Assembly (NCBI GenBank): GCA_963738665.1
Contig: CAVTXL010000002.1
Coordinates: forward strand, 434,001 to 498,000
Length of the DNA: 64,000 bases
From: JABDGM01 sp963738665
GTDB lineage: Bacteria > Planctomycetota > Planctomycetia > Pirellulales > Lacipirellulaceae
Direction: 5' to 3'
Within the stretch, counting starts at the first letter, position 1. Every line of letters begins with the position of its first letter. Under the pieces are notes generated by a model. That model was not told the DNA's origin. It did no database searches and worked only from the letters and a program-made list of their open reading frames with translations. Below, piece after piece: positions 1 to 9,387 of the stretch. The position numbers were made by a program, and so were the translations under genes.

Positions 1-779
1 ACGCCGATCGAGTTGCCGCGGCATTCGCTGAGTTCGTCGATCGGATCGTGTCCCGCAAAGAGGGCCTCAATTGGAATACGCGCCTGTGGCTGGCGCAGTC
101 GTATTACCGCTTGGGAGCCGGGCCGAACGATTCGGTCGACGCGCCGCACGCGACCGAAGCGCAAATGAAGCGCCTCACCAAGTCGCGAGATTTATACCAA
201 AGCCTGCTGAGCAGCGCCACGTCGGCGACTCCGCCGCCGAGCGAAGCTGCGGTCATCGCGGCCCGGTTTCAGCTTGGCGAATGTTTGCGCGAGATGGGGA
301 AATACGGCGAAGCGCTCGACACATTCTCCGCCGTGCTCGAAGATCGCGAATCGACTCTGGCGGTGCAGCGGGCGGCGGCCTTGGCCTATCAGCAGCGGGG
401 CCAGGTGGAGGGCGGGGAATGGTTCGAGCGGGCCATCTTTGGCGGCTACAAGTTGAAGACGAGCGGCGAAAACCGCGTTTGGGGCTGGTTAAAGATATCG
501 CAGGTCGCCGACCGGGCTGCGCGCAGCGATTCCAAGTTCCGGGACTCATTTTTCGACGCTCGCGTGAATATTGCGAGGTGCCGATACCTGGCAGCGCTGC
601 AACAGCAAGGCGACGCCCGACAGGAGTCGCTATCGCAAGCGAAGCAAAACATTCAATCGGTCGCCCTAGCCTACCCGGATTTGGGCGGCCCGCGCTGGCA
701 GGCCGAGTTCGACGCACTGTCGAAGCAAGTTGAAGCCGCCGAAGCAGAACGCCCGATAGCCACGCAGCAGCAGAAGTAA
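1..779 (+). CDS. TPR-type helical repeat protein, 5' end outside window
   Basis: The reading frame is open from the first complete codon at base 3 to a TAA at 777-779, so the gene starts upstream of the window. The GTG at 48 is only an internal codon. The visible 258 residues are helical and rich in Ala, Arg and Gln, with TPR-like pairs such as LGECLREMGKYGEALDTFSA and a Trp/Tyr-rich start (TRLWLAQSYYRLG). Such proteins are usually scaffolds or parts of periplasmic complexes. The next gene starts one base after this stop and is also a TPR protein, so the two are probably one transcription unit. The exact function cannot be told from the sequence. Confidence 0.75.
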   Translation, partial: ADRVAAAFAEFVDRIVSRKEGLNWNTRLWLAQSYYRLGAGPNDSVDAPHATEAQMKRLTKSRDLYQSLLSSATSATPPPSEAAVIAARFQLGECLREMGKYGEALDTFSAVLEDRESTLAVQRAAALAYQQRGQVEGGEWFERAIFGGYKLKTSGENRVWGWLKISQVADRAARSDSKFRDSFFDARVNIARCRYLAALQQQGDARQESLSQAKQNIQSVALAYPDLGGPRWQAEFDALSKQVEAAEAERPIATQQQK

Positions 780-780
780 G

Positions 781-1926
781 ATGGAAGCGATTCTCGAAAC
801 GCCGACAGGCAAAGTTACGGCCGTTGCACAACGGCCGCCAAGGCGGACTACCAAAATTGCGCAAGCGGTGCGCACCGCTTGCGCCGATAAGCGGGCGAGC
901 CAATGCGCGCGAATTCTGTTTGTCATGCTGGCCTTAACGTGTTCGCGCGTTTTTGCCCAAGAAGTCGTCGACCGCGTGCGTACGACCCTAGGGCCGGAGG
1001 TCGGCGAAATTACAAAGATGACGCCAGTGGCGCTCACAATTGCCAAAAAGTCTGGCAGCACGAGCCAAGTTTCCGTGAACGAGGTCCGCGACGTATCGTT
1101 TGACGGCGAGCCGTCTGACCTGGTGCAGATTCGTGCCAGGATGGATAGCGGCAACTTTGTCGAAGCCGCCGAGATGTTGGCCAAGGTCAAGCCAGCCGGT
1201 GTCCGCCGAGACTATGCGAAACAGGAGATCGAATTCTTGCAGGCAGAATGCGCCGCCAAGTTGGCGCTCGGCGGCCGCGGTACGATCAACGACGCCGGGC
1301 GGCTTCTCAATGCGTTTGTTCGCGATCATCCCCAAAATTTTCATTACTTCGAGGCGGTCAGCCTGATGGGCGATCTCCTGGCAGCCGATGGCCGGGTTGA
1401 TCTGGCCCAGAAGCAATACAACGACCTCGCCGAGTCGCCGTGGCCAGAATACAAAATGCATGCAGCCGTGGCGATTGGGCGGGCGCTCAAAGCGCAAGGG
1501 AAGCATGATGAGGCGATCGCGCAGTTCGATATTGCGCTCGCGATAGCCGGGACTGACGCGAAATCTCAGCACGAAAAGCTTTCGGCCACACTCGGCAAAG
1601 CGATCAGCCTTTCGCAGACGGGCAAGCTCGAAGCTGCCGTCGACATGATTCAAAATGTAATCCAGCAATCCGACCCCGAGCAGAAGGAACTGCACGCCAT
1701 CGCCTACAACGCGCTGGGTACGTGTTATCAAAAGGCTGGCCAAACGAAGGATGCTCTGCTGGCGTTTTTGCACGTCGATTTGCTGTACAACACTGTGCCG
1801 GAGGCCCACGCCGAAGCGCTGGCGAACCTCGCGCCGCTGTTTCGCGCGGTCGGCCAAGAGGCCCGGGCTCGCGAAGCGCGGCAAACGCTCGAGGAACGTT
1901 ATCCAAACAGTCGCTGGGCGAAGTGA
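781..1926 (+). CDS. Exported TPR repeat protein
   Basis: This is a 381-residue protein whose ATG lies one base after the stop of the upstream TPR gene, suggesting translational coupling. Residues about 42-60 form a signal-peptide core (ARILFVMLALTCSRVFAQ), followed by a predicted extracytoplasmic part. The first 40 residues are unusually long for a signal N-region and are encoded by two hairpins (818-837 and 859-884), so a repeat may have been added at the 5' end. The internal ATG at 925 would leave too short a signal peptide, so 781 is kept. TPR-like helices run from about residue 110 to the end, with a typical motif ALKAQGKHDEAIAQFDIALA. It probably acts as a periplasmic assembly scaffold; the partner is unknown. 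Confidence 0.75.
   Translation: MEAILETPTGKVTAVAQRPPRRTTKIAQAVRTACADKRASQCARILFVMLALTCSRVFAQEVVDRVRTTLGPEVGEITKMTPVALTIAKKSGSTSQVSVNEVRDVSFDGEPSDLVQIRARMDSGNFVEAAEMLAKVKPAGVRRDYAKQEIEFLQAECAAKLALGGRGTINDAGRLLNAFVRDHPQNFHYFEAVSLMGDLLAADGRVDLAQKQYNDLAESPWPEYKMHAAVAIGRALKAQGKHDEAIAQFDIALAIAGTDAKSQHEKLSATLGKAISLSQTGKLEAAVDMIQNVIQQSDPEQKELHAIAYNALGTCYQKAGQTKDALLAFLHVDLLYNTVPEAHAEALANLAPLFRAVGQEARAREARQTLEERYPNSRWAK
818..884. repeat. Two adjacent palindromes in the 5' end of the TPR gene
   Basis: Bases 818-837 form a 9-bp stem (CGGCCGTTG / CAACGGCCG) with a 2-base loop. Bases 859-884 are a perfect 26-bp palindrome centred on GGTGCGCACC. Both lie inside the open reading frame upstream of the signal-peptide core. 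They look like REP-type palindromes inserted at a gene junction. Confidence 0.6.
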
Positions 1927-2073
1927 GCCGGCGAAATAGGACGCTCGCCGCCGCTGTCCGGCGCGACAACGTCGCCGCGCGCACGGGCGTGGCGAGGGCC
2001 GAGCTGCCGAGGACGATGGACGAAGTCGCCGGCTGGGCAGATATGTCGACGGATGGAGTGTGCCTGCTACCTT

Positions 2074-3024
2074 TTAGGCCCGTGGGTGAAATGTAGCGTG
2101 TACTTTCTTCAGCCGTGTATGGTCGACGTGAGTGTAGATCTGAGTCGTGGCGATGCTGGCGTGGCCAAGCATCTCTTGCACCTGCCGCAGGTCGGCGCCG
2201 CCGGCCAGGAGGTGCGTGGCGAAGCTGTGCCGCATCGAGTGCGGGCTCAACTCGGTCGAGCAGCCGCTGAACCTGGCGTAGAGCTTGATCAGTTCCCAGA
2301 TTCGCTCGCGGCGCAGTTGGGCGCCGCGAGACGAAAGCAACACATAATCGGTCGGGCCGCCGGCAAGGCGCGCGGCCCGCTGCGTTAGCTTGGGACGCTC
2401 GTGTTCCAGGTAGACGCGGATCGAATCGACGGCGCGGCGGCCGAGCGGAATCATTCGCTGTTTGTCTCCTTTGCCGTGGCAACGGCAATAGCGGTCGTCG
2501 AGATGCACGTCGCGCATCAGTAAGGTCGAAAGCTCTGAAACGCGGCAGCCCGTGGCGTAAAGCATTTCGAGCATGGCCCGGTCGCGCCGCCACCAGGGTC
2601 GCGGCGGCCGAGGCGCGTCCAATAGCGCGTCAATTTCCGTGGCCGACAGGACGAGCGGCACGCGCTGCCAAAGTTTCTGCGTACCCAACAGCTCGGCCTG
2701 GTTGTCGGCGAGCGCGCCTTCCAATTGCAGGTAGCGGAAGAAAACTTTCAGCGACGTTACATGCCGGCTGATGGAGGCTGGGGCGAGACCGCGATCGGTG
2801 AGCCAACTTGGATACCCGGACAGGTTCGACACGGACAAGCCCTCGACGCGCCTGTCCCCCAGCCAGCCGAAGAATCGCGTCAGATCGCGCTCGTAAGCCC
2901 GCACCGTGTTTTCAGCCAAATGGCATTCGCTGCGCAAGTAACGGACAAACGCCTCGCACCAGCGGGCCGCCGTATCGGCCGCCGCTTCGCGCCGCGGTTT
3001 GATTTGTTTACGCTGTGTGGCCAT
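2074..3024 (-). CDS. xerD: Site-specific tyrosine recombinase XerD
   Basis: The 316-residue protein has the size of XerC/XerD recombinases, which resolve chromosome dimers at dif during division. An N-terminal SAM-like core-binding domain (residues about 22-110, with NTVRAYERDLTRFFGWL) precedes the catalytic domain. Visible catalytic residues are Arg in ATGCRVSELSTL, the H-x-x-R box HSMRHSFATHLL, the second His in MLGHASIATT and the Tyr nucleophile in QIYTHVD near the C terminus. It starts with ATG at 3024, divergent from the acyltransferase. XerD rather than XerC is favoured by overall similarity, but the two are hard to separate by eye. No phage or integron genes are near, so a housekeeping role is likely. 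Confidence 0.88.
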   Translation of the reverse strand: MATQRKQIKPRREAAADTAARWCEAFVRYLRSECHLAENTVRAYERDLTRFFGWLGDRRVEGLSVSNLSGYPSWLTDRGLAPASISRHVTSLKVFFRYLQLEGALADNQAELLGTQKLWQRVPLVLSATEIDALLDAPRPPRPWWRRDRAMLEMLYATGCRVSELSTLLMRDVHLDDRYCRCHGKGDKQRMIPLGRRAVDSIRVYLEHERPKLTQRAARLAGGPTDYVLLSSRGAQLRRERIWELIKLYARFSGCSTELSPHSMRHSFATHLLAGGADLRQVQEMLGHASIATTQIYTHVDHTRLKKVHATFHPRA

Positions 3025-3174
3025 CTGCTTTCGGCGCTTGACCGTGCTCGTTGCCCCTTAGACTATCGGCACGCCCGATCCACGAAGTGCGCAGTTTGCC
3101 TGCACGGCAAATTGCCGCCCGTGACGATTAGATAAATTGAAGCGTCCCGCTATGTCGTAGTGCTATACTCGATT

Positions 3175-4404
3175 ATGCAGCGAATCGTTATTGACGAGCC
3201 GTATAAGTTTGTTCCACCGGTCTATTCCGACCTGTGGCCGACGATTCTGCGGCCATATTTGTCGCACTACCTGCGGAAGGGCTACGGTATTCACTCGGTC
3301 GAGTGCCGGCACGTTGAGCGACTCAAGGCGTCGTTCGACGTTGGCGACAGCATAGTGCTGGCGCCGAACCACTGCCGCATGGCCGACCCGCTGGTGCTTG
3401 GTGCGATGGCGCTGCGGGCCGGCTGCTATCTCTACGCGATGGCCAGTTGGCATGCATTTAACCACAGCCGTTTCCAGACGTTCATGATCCGCCGAATGGG
3501 TGCCTTCAGCGTGCTGCGCGAGGGAAACGACCGCCGGGCAGTCGATACGGCGATCGACATCGTGACTGCCCACAAGCGGCCGCTCATTTTGTTTCCGGAA
3601 GGGGCGGTCAGTCGCCACAATGACCAACTGGAAGAGCTGATGGACGGCCCGGCGTTCATCGCCCGGCAGGTGGCCAAGCGGATGGCCAAGAGCAGCGACA
3701 GGCGGCAGGTCGTGATTCTTCCCGTCGCCATTCGCTATTCGTTTAACGGCGACTTGGAGGAGACGCTGCGCCCCGTGCTCGGCGAATTCGAACAGAGGCT
3801 CACCTGGCAGCCGCAACACAGCATGCCGTTGATCGAGCGGATTAACCGAATCGGCAATGCGCTGTTGGCGCTGAAAGAAGTTGAATACTTCGGCGAGCCA
3901 CGGACGGGCAATCCATTTGACCGGGCTGAGCGGCTGATCAACGAGATGCTGGCGAAAATGGAAGCGGATTGGAACATCAAGGAGGCCGGCGGCGGCGTGA
4001 TTGCCCGGGTCAAGCGGCTGCGCACGGCCATCGTCTCCGGCATGATCGGCAGCCAGCTCGCGCCGCAAGAGCGGGAGCGTCGTTGGCGCGATCTGGCGGC
4101 GTGCTACTACGTGCAACAGATTTCGCATTACAAGCGGGATTATCTACACCGCAGCGGCAATTTTCCCGAGCGGGTAATTGAAACGGTCGAGCGATTCGAA
4201 GAGGATTTCACGGACAAGATGCCGACGTTCGGGCCGTTTCAGGCGGTTGTCGACGTCGGTGAAGCGATCCCCGTCGGACCGCATCGCGACCGCTCGAGCG
4301 CGGCGGACCCGATAATGGTCGAGGTCAAGCGGCAGCTCGAAACGATGATTGGCAACTTAGCGGCGGAACGCGCAGCTTCGCTGGGAATCGAGCTGCGCGG
4401 CTAA
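3175..4404 (+). CDS. PlsC-family 1-acyl-glycerol-3-phosphate acyltransferase
   Basis: Members of this family transfer an acyl chain to lysophosphatidate in membrane phospholipid synthesis. The acceptor box is present as NHCRMAD (the H-x4-D motif) at about residues 69-75, and the glycerol-phosphate-binding box as LFPEGAVSR at about residues 143-151. The C-terminal 200 residues go beyond the usual PlsC length (about 240) and have no recognised domain, so the substrate may not be lysophosphatidate. The ATG at 3175 is preferred over the GTG at 3160. A TATACT hexamer at 3164-3169, only five bases upstream, would allow a leaderless transcript, but this is weak. The gene is divergent from xerD. Confidence 0.75.
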   Translation: MQRIVIDEPYKFVPPVYSDLWPTILRPYLSHYLRKGYGIHSVECRHVERLKASFDVGDSIVLAPNHCRMADPLVLGAMALRAGCYLYAMASWHAFNHSRFQTFMIRRMGAFSVLREGNDRRAVDTAIDIVTAHKRPLILFPEGAVSRHNDQLEELMDGPAFIARQVAKRMAKSSDRRQVVILPVAIRYSFNGDLEETLRPVLGEFEQRLTWQPQHSMPLIERINRIGNALLALKEVEYFGEPRTGNPFDRAERLINEMLAKMEADWNIKEAGGGVIARVKRLRTAIVSGMIGSQLAPQERERRWRDLAACYYVQQISHYKRDYLHRSGNFPERVIETVERFEEDFTDKMPTFGPFQAVVDVGEAIPVGPHRDRSSAADPIMVEVKRQLETMIGNLAAERAASLGIELRG

Positions 4405-4430
4405 GTGGACCGGCGGAATGCTTTGGGTTG

Positions 4431-4489
4431 TAGGACGGACAACCCTGTCCGTCGTATGGCTTGTCGGCGGACAACATTGTCCGTCCGCC
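4431..4489. repeat. Dispersed GGACGGACAA hairpin repeat, copy 1
   Basis: The outer arms GGACGGACAA (4433-4442) and TTGTCCGTCC (4477-4486) pair perfectly, with a partly paired inside and the conserved loop words GTCGTA and GGCTTGTCG. Near-identical copies lie at 11991-12046 and, in pieces, at 61202-61366. The copy sits between the acyltransferase and the HD-domain gene. Confidence 0.75.
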
Positions 4490-4621
4490 TCGCGGTCTGC
4501 TTACCGGTATGGCGTTGGCTTGCGTCCAGACGCGGCGCCGCTAGAATCAACAGAGACTCGCTGTCCGCGAATGCATCGCCGCGGGGCGAAATCGCTGCAC
4601 CATTTTTCAGGTGGACACACT

Positions 4622-5620
4622 ATGCCCATGCGCGTTACCCCCTTGTGCGAGCTGGCCGAAGGGCAAGAGGGGGAGTTCTTTGCCCTGCTTGCTGAAAAGC
4701 AGGAGTTGAAGACTCGCGACGGTAAGCCCTATTTTCGCGTCTCGTTCCGCGACGCGCGGCGCGAGGTCGGGTTTCCGATCTGGTCTGATTCGCCGCTGGC
4801 CGTGGAATGCCGTGAACGCTGGTCACCCGGTAGTTTTTACCGTCTGAAGGCCGTGCTGCGGCAAACCACTTACGGCCCGCAGCTCGATATTCGCAAGATT
4901 CGCCCGATCGAAGAGCGCGACCATGCGGATGGCTTTGACCCGCTCATGTGCCGGCCGACTTCGCGTTTCGAGCCGAGCGAGTTGTTCGCCGAGCTGTTGA
5001 ATCTGGTCGAGTCGCGAATCGAGAACGTCAAATTGCGAACGCTGGTGATTGACATTTACGAACAGTTCCGCGAGCAACTGTTGCTACTGCCGGCCGCCAA
5101 ATGGCATCATCACGCCTTCGTCAGCGGGTACCTGGAGCACGTGTTGAACGTGACGCGAACGGCTTGCCACCTGGCCGATAAATATGCCGAGCTGTACAAC
5201 GATCTTGATCCGCCATTGAACAAGGACGTGATTGTCGCCGGGGCCGCACTGCACGACATCGGCAAAGTCCGCGAATTGACGGCCGGCCCGGCCGGGGCCG
5301 ATTACACGCCGGCCGGCACATTGATCGGCCACATTCTGCAGGGCCGCGACATCGTCCGCGAGGCGGCCGCAGGGCGAACGCTCGATGCCGAGACGCTGCT
5401 GCGGCTGGAGCACGTGATCGTCGCGCATCAGCGGCTGCCTGAGTGGGGCGCCCCAAAGCCGCCGATGACGCCCGAAGCGTTGATCGTCCACTATGCGGAC
5501 GACCTAGACGCCAAGCTGCAGATGATGATCGGCGCTATACGCGAAGACACGACGGAGGGGTCGTTCACGTCGAAAAAGAATCCGCTGGCGGTGCAAATCT
5601 ATCGTGGCAGTAGCACATAG
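4622..5620 (+). CDS. OB-fold plus HD-domain 3'-5' exoribonuclease, YhaM-like
   Basis: The 332-residue protein has an N-terminal nucleic-acid-binding OB-like part (residues about 1-95, with DGKPYFRVSFRDA) and a C-terminal HD phosphohydrolase domain. The metal-binding motif reads HHAFVSGYLEH, then ALHDIGK, then HVIVAHQR and HYADDLDAK, in the order seen in YhaM/CBF1 3'-5' exoribonucleases. This architecture suggests RNA turnover in the cytoplasm. The ATG at 4622 is preferred because AGGTGG lies about 8 bases before it. The frame is open further upstream to 4418, but that part is encoded by the hairpin repeat. The Lys/Asn-rich tail (TSKKNPLAVQIYRG) is typical of the family. Confidence 0.8.
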   Translation: MPMRVTPLCELAEGQEGEFFALLAEKQELKTRDGKPYFRVSFRDARREVGFPIWSDSPLAVECRERWSPGSFYRLKAVLRQTTYGPQLDIRKIRPIEERDHADGFDPLMCRPTSRFEPSELFAELLNLVESRIENVKLRTLVIDIYEQFREQLLLLPAAKWHHHAFVSGYLEHVLNVTRTACHLADKYAELYNDLDPPLNKDVIVAGAALHDIGKVRELTAGPAGADYTPAGTLIGHILQGRDIVREAAAGRTLDAETLLRLEHVIVAHQRLPEWGAPKPPMTPEALIVHYADDLDAKLQMMIGAIREDTTEGSFTSKKNPLAVQIYRGSST

Positions 5621-6275
5621 CCCGACCATCTTGGTCGGAATTGCAATTTGCTTAGATGCGCCCCAATGCCGCTCCCACGGGTATTCATTCCACAATTTGC
5701 ACCATGCACCGTCCTGTGGCGAAGTCCTCCCACAAAACCCGTGCGCCGAAGCCCGGTTCTTGCAGGGGCAGCTCATACAAACCCGTGATTTCGTAACTGC
5801 CTGGTTTGTCGAACTTGAACCACTTGGTGACATCGACTTGTTTGCGAAACACGTCGCCCGGCTTCAATTCGCGGAAGCCGCCCAGGCCGCCAAAATTTGT
5901 CGGGTCACCTATGTCTGGAATCGGCTTACCGTAACCAGAGGAACCGAAGGCGATAAACTGAAACTGATTGTCGCGCGCGCCGCGCTGCTTGCCGCCCTCC
6001 ACAAAGTGAACCGGCACCTGTCCAACATTCTCAACCGTCAACTCCAAGACGACCGGCCCGCCGATCTCAAAGCTTTCCTGGACCGGCTTCCACACGGCCG
6101 CCAACGCGTGTCCGGGATGCTTCCGCGGTTGTAGTTTGATTTTCGGGTCTTCAGAGGAATTAGTGGGTGAATAGCGGCGTAAGGCGGTTAGAGGGGCGAC
6201 GTCGAGGCCCCTCAGGAATCTGAACAACAAAGCCTGGTTTGGCCAGTGCGAGGCAACGTCTATTGACGGGTCTAC

Positions 6276-6355
6276 GGCTTCGTCGTCCTTTCATCCGTCG
6301 GGGCCATGCGCTGTGCCCGGGGGTGAGCCCCGACGGATGAAAGGACGACGAAGCC
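6276..6355. repeat. Perfect 29-bp inverted repeat inside the IS, left of the transposase
   Basis: The arms 6276-6304 and 6327-6355 are exact reverse complements of 29 bases, with a 22-base loop rich in G and C. The arms contain the words CATCCGTCGGGGC and GCCCCGACGGATG. There is no T tract, so it is not a typical Rho-independent terminator. It could be a passenger REP/MITE-type repeat or a shield against transcription entering the IS. Confidence 0.75.
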
Positions 6356-6389
6356 TGACGAACCTGCCCAGAAAGGGAAGTTTTTGCAA

Positions 6390-6500
6390 CGATTGAGGAA
6401 GAAGTAGAAGTGCATCCTGCGTGATCTTCGGTTATGGATGGTTTATCACAACTGTCCAGCCAAAGGCACGCAGGATGCACTTGAAAACTATCCTCAATCG
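6390..6500 (+). promoter_or_regulatory. Long hairpin enclosing the transposase start
   Basis: AAGTGCATCCTGCGTG (6408-6423) pairs exactly with 6467-6482, and CGATTGAGGA (6390-6399) pairs with TCCTCAATCG (6491-6500). The ATG at 6475 lies in the right arm and the alternative GTG at 6421 in the left arm, so both starts would be masked in a read-through transcript. This matches the known strategy by which some IS elements block translation from outside promoters; here it is an inference from sequence. Confidence 0.6.
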
Positions 6501-7731
6501 CGTCACCAATTACAAGTCGTTTGTGTTTGGAAAGATTACCTGGCAGGAGGATGCATTGACGCCGGCGGTTGACGTCGAGGTCCAACCTCGATCCAACGGG
6601 CGACCTGTTTGCTCGGGCTGCGGAAAACGACGCCCCGGATACGATACCATGCCGACACCGCGGCGGTTTGACTTCATTCCGCTGTGGGGCATAGCCGTCG
6701 TGTTCGTGTACTCGATGCGGCGGGTCGATTGCCCCGCCTGTGGAGTGAAGGTGGAGCGAGTTCCATGGGCCGAGGGGAAGAGCACGATGACGGTCGAATA
6801 CGCGTGGTACTTGGCCAAGTGGGCGCGGCGGATGTCGTGGAAGGAAGTGTCCGAGGCGCTGCGTGTGAGCTGGGATCGCGTGTTTGCGGCGGTAAAACAA
6901 GCAGTGAACTGGGGTTTGGCGCGTCGGGATCTGGAATCCGTTGCTTCGATCGGCGTGGATGAAGTTCAGTGGCATCGGGGGCACAACTACCAAACGGTGG
7001 TGTATCAGATCGATGAAGACCAGAAACGGCTGCTGTGGATCGGCCCCGACCGAAAGGCAAAGACCTTGCTGCGGTTCTTCCGCTTTCTGGGCCAGGAGCG
7101 GACGGCACGGCTCGAGTTTATCTGCAGTGACATGTGGAAAGCGTACCTGAAGGTGATTGCCAAGAAGGCCTCCCACGCCGTACACATATTGGACCGGTTT
7201 CATGTCATGCAGCGGATGAACAAGGCCCTCGATGAAGTCCGAGCGGCCGAAGTCAAAGAGTTGAAACGAGATGGTTACGAACCTCACTTGCAAGGCGCCC
7301 GTTGGCTGCTCTTGAAGCGCCCCGAAAACCTCACCGAGAAGCAAACGATCAAACTTAACGAACTCCTGCAATACAACCTGAAGAGCGTTCGCAGTCATTT
7401 GATGAAGGAAGACTTTCAGCGATTCTGGGAATATTGGAGCCCCGGCTGGGCGGGCCGTTTCTTGGACCAATGGTGCACGCGCGCGATGCGCAGCAAGATC
7501 GAACCCATGAAGAAGGTGGCTCGCACACTGCGGGAACGACGGGAACTGATTCTGAATTGGTTTCGGGCCGAAGGACGCATATCTGCCGGAATCGTCGAGG
7601 GATTTAACAACAAACTCAAACTGATCACCAGAAAATCGTACGGCTTTCGGACCCAAGAAGCCTATGAAATCGCCTTGTATCATAATCTCGCCGCATTACC
7701 TGAAAGAGAATTCACCCACGAATTCCTCTGA
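6475..7731 (+). CDS. ISL3-family transposase
   Basis: The protein has 418 residues if started at ATG 6475 (436 from GTG 6421). An N-terminal zinc finger (CSGCGK and CPACGVK) is followed by a helix-turn-helix region (MSWKEVSEALRVSWDRVF). The DDE catalytic residues fit Asp in SIGVDEVQW, Asp in FICSDMWKAY and Glu in GIVEGFNNKLK, the usual ISL3 spacing. The conserved ILDRFHVMQRMNKALDEVR lies between. The stop codon at 7729-7731 is inside the right inverted repeat. The gene appears intact, so the element may still be active. The start lies within a stable hairpin. Confidence 0.9.
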   Translation: MHLKTILNRVTNYKSFVFGKITWQEDALTPAVDVEVQPRSNGRPVCSGCGKRRPGYDTMPTPRRFDFIPLWGIAVVFVYSMRRVDCPACGVKVERVPWAEGKSTMTVEYAWYLAKWARRMSWKEVSEALRVSWDRVFAAVKQAVNWGLARRDLESVASIGVDEVQWHRGHNYQTVVYQIDEDQKRLLWIGPDRKAKTLLRFFRFLGQERTARLEFICSDMWKAYLKVIAKKASHAVHILDRFHVMQRMNKALDEVRAAEVKELKRDGYEPHLQGARWLLLKRPENLTEKQTIKLNELLQYNLKSVRSHLMKEDFQRFWEYWSPGWAGRFLDQWCTRAMRSKIEPMKKVARTLRERRELILNWFRAEGRISAGIVEGFNNKLKLITRKSYGFRTQEAYEIALYHNLAALPEREFTHEFL

Positions 7732-8272
7732 CGAGGCTGATTTTCAAGCTCGCCGCCACCTTTTCCGCATTCGCGTAGCCATGGATATCCGCGATTAAGT
7801 CGGTCTTTCCGGCCTGATCCGGCTCGGTGTTGCTCGAAACCATCTCACAGTCGCCGCTTACCACGATTGCCAGGCGGCCGGTCGGATCGAGCGGGCCGGC
7901 ACCCTTCATTGTCACTCGAAACAAGTCGTTCTGATTGGAGAGGGACCACATCGTGACCTCTCCGAAGCGATCGGACAGCCGCGTTCCCAGCCGAATCTCG
8001 CCGCCGACCGTGCGCGCAATTCTCGTTCCCTCGCTGCCACCGTCGACCAACTTCGTTCCTTCGGCTTGGTCCGGCAAAACCCGATAGATGCCGTCGGGAA
8101 CATCTGCCGCGAAACCAGCCGCCGGCAACAACACCACAACGGCATACAACCCCCAAGAAAGAATCTGACGAATCATCATATTTTCTCCGTGGTGGCAAGA
8201 TTTCCCGTTTGACTGTGACGAATGTCACATCACAAAAGGTCCCTGCCAAACCCGAAGCGTCCCTCTTGGCCG

Positions 8273-9229
<957 letters not shown>

Positions 9230-9387
9230 GTTTACGATACTTCGAGCTAAAATTGAACCACGAAGACGCGGAGGACACGAAGAGTACGAAGAATAGAGTT
9301 TAATTGTTTTGACTTCCCGACTCGCGTGCTACGTCGAGCAATTCAAATCCCTGATTTCCCTTTGTGTGTGGTGGTTTAAGGAATTTC

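Larger units (their letters stand above)
6145..7737 (+). mobile_element. ISL3-family insertion sequence, complete, 1593 bp
   Basis: The ends are inverted repeats: the left starts GGGTCTTCAGAGGAATT and the right, read inward, GCCTCGTCAGAGGAATT, followed on both by a matching GTGGGTGAAT. About 24 of the 28 terminal bases agree. The element is flanked by an 8-bp direct repeat TGATTTTC at 6137-6144 and 7738-7745, the duplication length known for ISL3. It carries one transposase gene and, upstream of it, two strong inverted repeats. It disrupts the exported-protein gene on the opposite strand. Confidence 0.88.
5685..8179 (-). pseudogene. Exported protein gene interrupted by an ISL3-type element
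   Basis: The 5' part is 8179-7738 and the 3' part 6136-5685. Removing 6137-7737 (the IS plus one 8-bp target copy) gives an uninterrupted 297-codon frame that crosses the junction as EKVAASLKIKLQPRKHPG. The start at 8179 encodes a signal peptide (ILSWGLYAVVVLLPAAGFAA). The first half has a DGIYRVLPDQAEG segment; the second half looks like an Ig-fold (LELTVENVGQVPVHF, ELKPGDVFRKQVDVTKWF, PGSYEITGLYEL) of the kind seen in BsuPI-like domains. The function is not known. The split halves each still look intact, so the insertion is recent. Confidence 0.8.

Noticed and set aside
3137..3175. Promoter TTGAAG...TATACT for the acyltransferase
   Set aside because: The spacer is 21 bases, too long for a normal sigma-70 promoter; kept only as a remark.
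6160..7683. 507-residue open frame antisense to the transposase
   Set aside because: It mirrors the transposase codons, runs through the zinc-finger region and has no family features or start signal.
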